From positions 10,478,001 to 10,542,000 of the forward strand of contig NC_083380.1 in assembly GCF_031755915.1 (NCBI RefSeq): a stretch of DNA of 64,000 nucleotides, read 5' to 3'. The position numbers and the translations under genes are program-made. Positions 60,297-64,000 of this stretch are shown here, in pieces. Every line of letters starts with the position of its first letter. Within the stretch, counting starts at the first letter, position 1. The notes under the pieces were generated by a model, which worked only from the letters and a program-made list of their open reading frames with translations, had not been told where the DNA came from and ran no database searches. This DNA is from Ziziphus jujuba. Its lineage: Eukaryota > Streptophyta > Magnoliopsida > Rosales > Rhamnaceae.

Positions 60297-61858
60297 AATA
60301 TTATTTTTGGGCATATTTCGATTTTAAATATTTCAAGAAAAATATTGGTTTAAGTTTGGTGCTTTTAAATTATATAATTATGCCCTTGAAATATTATTTG
60401 ATTGATTTTATGATTTGGACAAAAGTTATTTGTATATTATTATTAGTGAATTTATACTGGAGATATTAAAGAAATAATGTGGGATTGTGAATTTGAAAAA
60501 TTGTATGATTCCCACGATGAGTTTTGGAAAAATTATTATTTTTTAAATAATATGGTTATTTATTTTAAACACACTCATACAGTACTAGTGTTCTATACTG
60601 TGTATGTAGATGAGCGCGCAAGTTATAATGTCTCCCGTGAGTTGTCATTAGACTGAGGGCACGCAAGTTTGATATTGGCCATAAGTCATCCCCCTCCATG
60701 GCCGGGTTGACGGTTTAAGCAGCGACGCTGTCGGGACGCCGAAACGACTGTATGCAAGTTTCTCTTTTTAACCTTCCGTCGGACGATGCTCGGGATGCTG
60801 GGTATCGTAGGGCATCACTGGTATATAGTGTGGTGTGTCAAGTATTATTTTTTTGATATAAATTTTACATCCTAAAGTTTTAAAACAGCATTTAAATTAA
60901 ATGTATTTAACTTGTTTTATCAACTATTTCCAATTAGTATTTTCTAAAATATATTTATTCATATTTTATGTCATTTATTTTAAATTAATGTTTTTAAAAT
61001 GCATCTTGCCATATTTTTATTATATAGATTGATTGAATATTTCAAAAATAATTTTATAATATTTTTATCACTTAATCTACATGATTGTTTGTAATTATTT
61101 AAATTATATTTTTGATACTGTTTATTTTAATTTATTAAATCAAATTTTATGAATTATATATTGAATTTCACTTTTATGTTATATTTCTTTAATGCAAATA
61201 TTTTAAATTATTTTATTCATATTTGGATTATGTAATTATTTATTAAATTAATATTCCTTGATTTTTGGGACATAAAAGATTGGGTTTTGCGAAAATGTTT
61301 TAAAAGGGGAACCTTTCCAACAAAGTGAATGGTGAGGGTTTTGAGAGAAAATATTATTTTCAATTAATTATTATTTATTTACTTATTTATTCTTAATTAT
61401 TCAAGTGTACTATGATTATCGTTACTATTATAATTGTACAGTAGATATGATCACTCACTGAAATGATTAGCATCTCATATTTCTAAATTCATTCTCCTAG
61501 GTACAAAGATTGGTAGATGTTCGCCCGGAGTGAGCTTGATCTTTGTTGCTGTCGTATTTCGAGGAGTTCTCTTTCCTTTCATTTATTTCTGTTGTAATAT
61601 TTCTTTCCATCTTTTGTTATATAACTTCCATACTTAATTGTACCCTATGATGCTCTGTATACTGTATTGGATATATTTTTTTAAATACTACATTAGTTCC
61701 CTGTTTAATTTATGGAAGTGCTGATTATTGTGGAATTAAATTGTAGTAAGGTGGAGGAATAAGGCAATATATATAGAAGTGTGTTTTCAGTGCAGGGAAT
61801 TGTGGTAAGTCCAACCCTTAAGGAAGGTTCTACCGGATTTTCCATCGGAGGGTCTGGT
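60297..61858 (+). mobile_element. Long-LTR copy 5, right part
   Basis: Continues the intron-like stretch of 56462-57385. It has the partner motif (GATCACTCAC, about 61449), the diverged hairpin (AAATGATTAGCATCTC) and the conserved 3' block. Its last about 60 bp are cut by the next LTR at 61859. Confidence 0.75.
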
Positions 61859-64000
61859 TGTAACACCCTGTCCCGAAGTATAACGAAGGTTTTCCAACTT
61901 TGACCAAGGTTGACCGTTGACCGTTGATCGTTGACTTTGACCGTTGATCGAAGGAGTTAAAAGTTGACTTTTTGACTCGGATGGAATTCTAGGTTGACTG
62001 AGGTACTGTTACGAAGTACACGTTGGCACGAGTTCGTAGACTAGTAGCATGTTGAAAACGGAGCTACGGTTTGAAAGTTACGAGCAAAACAAGTTGGGGT
62101 CCAAACTGTCCAAGTGGTGTTGGAGTTGACTTTTTATTCATGCAAAGTTGAGCTTTGACTCATCAATGGTTGTGAAGTACTAGTCGATACGAGTTCATAG
62201 ACTAGCGGCACGCTTAATTTGGACATGTGGTTTGAAAGTTATGGACCTGTAGAGTTTTTCAAATACTGTATTATTTTAATATTATTTTTAAACGTGTAAC
62301 AATGTGCCACGTGTGACTTCATAAATGTGACCATGTGTCACCATGTTGAGATGCCACATGTCAACCATGCTTAATACCATATTATTTTATTATTGTTATT
62401 TTATATAATAATATTATTTTGTTATTATTTAATTATTTCTTTTATTTTCTTTTTATTTTCTTTTTCTTTTTTTCTTTTCTTTTTTTTTCTTTTTTTCTTT
62501 TCCCCCATGTGGGAAAACACCCGAGCCTCTTCTTCTTCTTCTTCTTCTTCTTCCTCCTTCTTCTTCCTTTCCTTTCCTTCTTCCTCTCGGGCAGCCACTG
62601 TTTCTTCGTTTCCGGCCACCACCTTGCTACACGCGCTAGCCAGAGATAAGCGGGGGATGGAGGCGAGCTCGGCTGCAAAATTTCATGGTCATCGGCTGCC
62701 GGACGCGCCCAGATCGGGCTGGAGAAGCCGCCGGCCGAAAATTTTCTCTCTCATATTTTCTTGTGTTTTCCGGCCAACCCAGCTCAACCTATACCTCTAT
62801 CCCACCATTTTCGACCCCCCTGAGTCCATTTTCGTGGTTAAATTGCCCAAAATTCCCACCGTTTGAGAGATCCCTCAAGTTTAAACTTGGCCGAAGCTTT
62901 TCGGCCAAATTCCGGCCACCGCCGGTCGAATTGAGCTTAATGGAGGTCGGTAATGTGATCCTCATCTCACAAGCTTTCCATAGACATATAATTTGTCAAT
63001 TTTGGTTAACATTTGTGTTAGACCCCCCGGGTACCGGGTATTATTTCTTCGAATAAAATATTAATTTATTTGACTGTGTGTGAATTGTGTTCTAGGAGCA
63101 CGGGTGAGTCGTAGAATTGATCCCATGGAAGATCTTAGGTTAATTGCATGCTCCAGGTGAGTGACCCACCTTTAAAAAATATTTTGGGGTAATTAATTAT
63201 ATTTATGTGGTGTTAAATTGATATCTGGAGTTTGTGTTCATGTGGTGGAATTTAAATATAATCGGGAACAAAATATTATTTTATATATATATATATTTTT
63301 CCATTGATGCTAAACGGAATTTTGGGTTACTAAAAATTTTCCGATTATTATTTTATTGTGATTTAATTGTATTTATTATACATGAGTAAGTATTTTCATT
63401 AATTAATTGTGTTTGGATTTTTATATTGTTTTTGGGCATAATTGGTTTAAATATTGTAAGGAAAATATTTTTTTAAATTGGTGGTTTAAATTTTATAATT
63501 ATACCCGTAGAATATTATTTGTTGAACCTCGTGTAACAAGAAAAATTATTTTTATATTGTTATCGATGGTTTCGTACCGGGTATGTTAAAGGAAAATATG
63601 TGGGATGGTGAATTTGAAAATTGGTATATTTCCCACGGTGATTTTGGAAAATCGGTACGGTAATAATTAATTTAATAATTATTTTAGACGCACTCATACA
63701 GTATTGGTGTTCCGGTGAAATTTTTGGATAGAAATTTCAAACCCCAAAGTGTTCCCAAAAAAAAATTATTTATTATAATTTATTACATTTTATTTATATT
63801 TGGGGTATTTATTTATTGTTTATTAAATTAATTGATCCCTTGGTTTTCGGGAAATACGAATATCGGATTTTGTGAAAATGTTTTAAAAGGGGAACATTTC
63901 CAACGGAGTGAATAATGAGGGTTTTGAGAGAAAGTATCACCTTCAAATGTTTATTTATTTATTTATTTAATTGTTCGGTATTGATTAATTAAATCTCTTT
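61859..64000 (+). mobile_element. Long-LTR copy 6, runs off the window
   Basis: Starts TGTAACACCCTGTCCC, closely related to element 2 (same CT-rich leader). The 61-nt module is 63096-63156 (GAGCACG...GCATGCTCCAG) and the donor GTGAGTGACCC is 63157-63167. About 250 bp present in element 2 (49236-49485) are missing at 63717. The end is not visible, so solo LTR or full element cannot be told. Confidence 0.75.

Overview
This is nuclear DNA of a flowering plant. The evidence is a two-exon CYP71-type cytochrome P450 gene, decayed P450 copies around it, and plant transposon families: Mutator-like, hAT, Ty1/copia, long solo LTRs and TRIMs primed by initiator tRNA-Met. The P450s look to me most like those of woody Rosales, but that is a weak impression. 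All alignments were made by eye. I saw no rRNA, tRNA or CRISPR.

Layout. 1-1266 is AT-rich DNA that recurs at 41294. 1267-4163 is a 2.9-kb solo LTR. About 4745-15126 is a Mutator-like element (MULE) with a transposase on the plus strand facing a captured Ulp1/SENP-type protease gene on the minus strand. 16709-29000 is a graveyard of tandem P450 pseudogenes; the first is split by a hAT element (16759-17767) and a 7.5-kb copia element (18321-25785). 30110-30600 is an RNase H-like relic. 32084-33777 is the one intact gene of the window, a 527-residue CYP71 P450 with a 110-bp intron. 35755-35945 is another P450 scrap. 37360-39811 is a TRIM with a solo LTR nested in it. 41294-55134 is a second copy of 1-29055 that lacks 15.2 kb. 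55135-64000 is a pile of TRIMs and long LTRs.

How it fits together. A P450 tandem cluster and an already dead MULE were duplicated as one large direct block. Lesions shared by both MULE copies predate the duplication; private stops, frameshifts and solo-LTR insertions came later. Each copy has one solo LTR whose empty site is preserved in the other copy.

Most unusual signal. Every long-LTR copy that keeps the region carries a 59-61 nt exon-like module, bounded by an AG acceptor and a GTGAGT donor. Its two ends pair with each other, and the pairing is kept by different base pairs in different copies. Inside is a second hairpin. The donor itself is complementary to a motif about 1 kb downstream, next to another conserved hairpin. 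This looks like a structured, possibly spliced RNA element of an LTR retrotransposon family.
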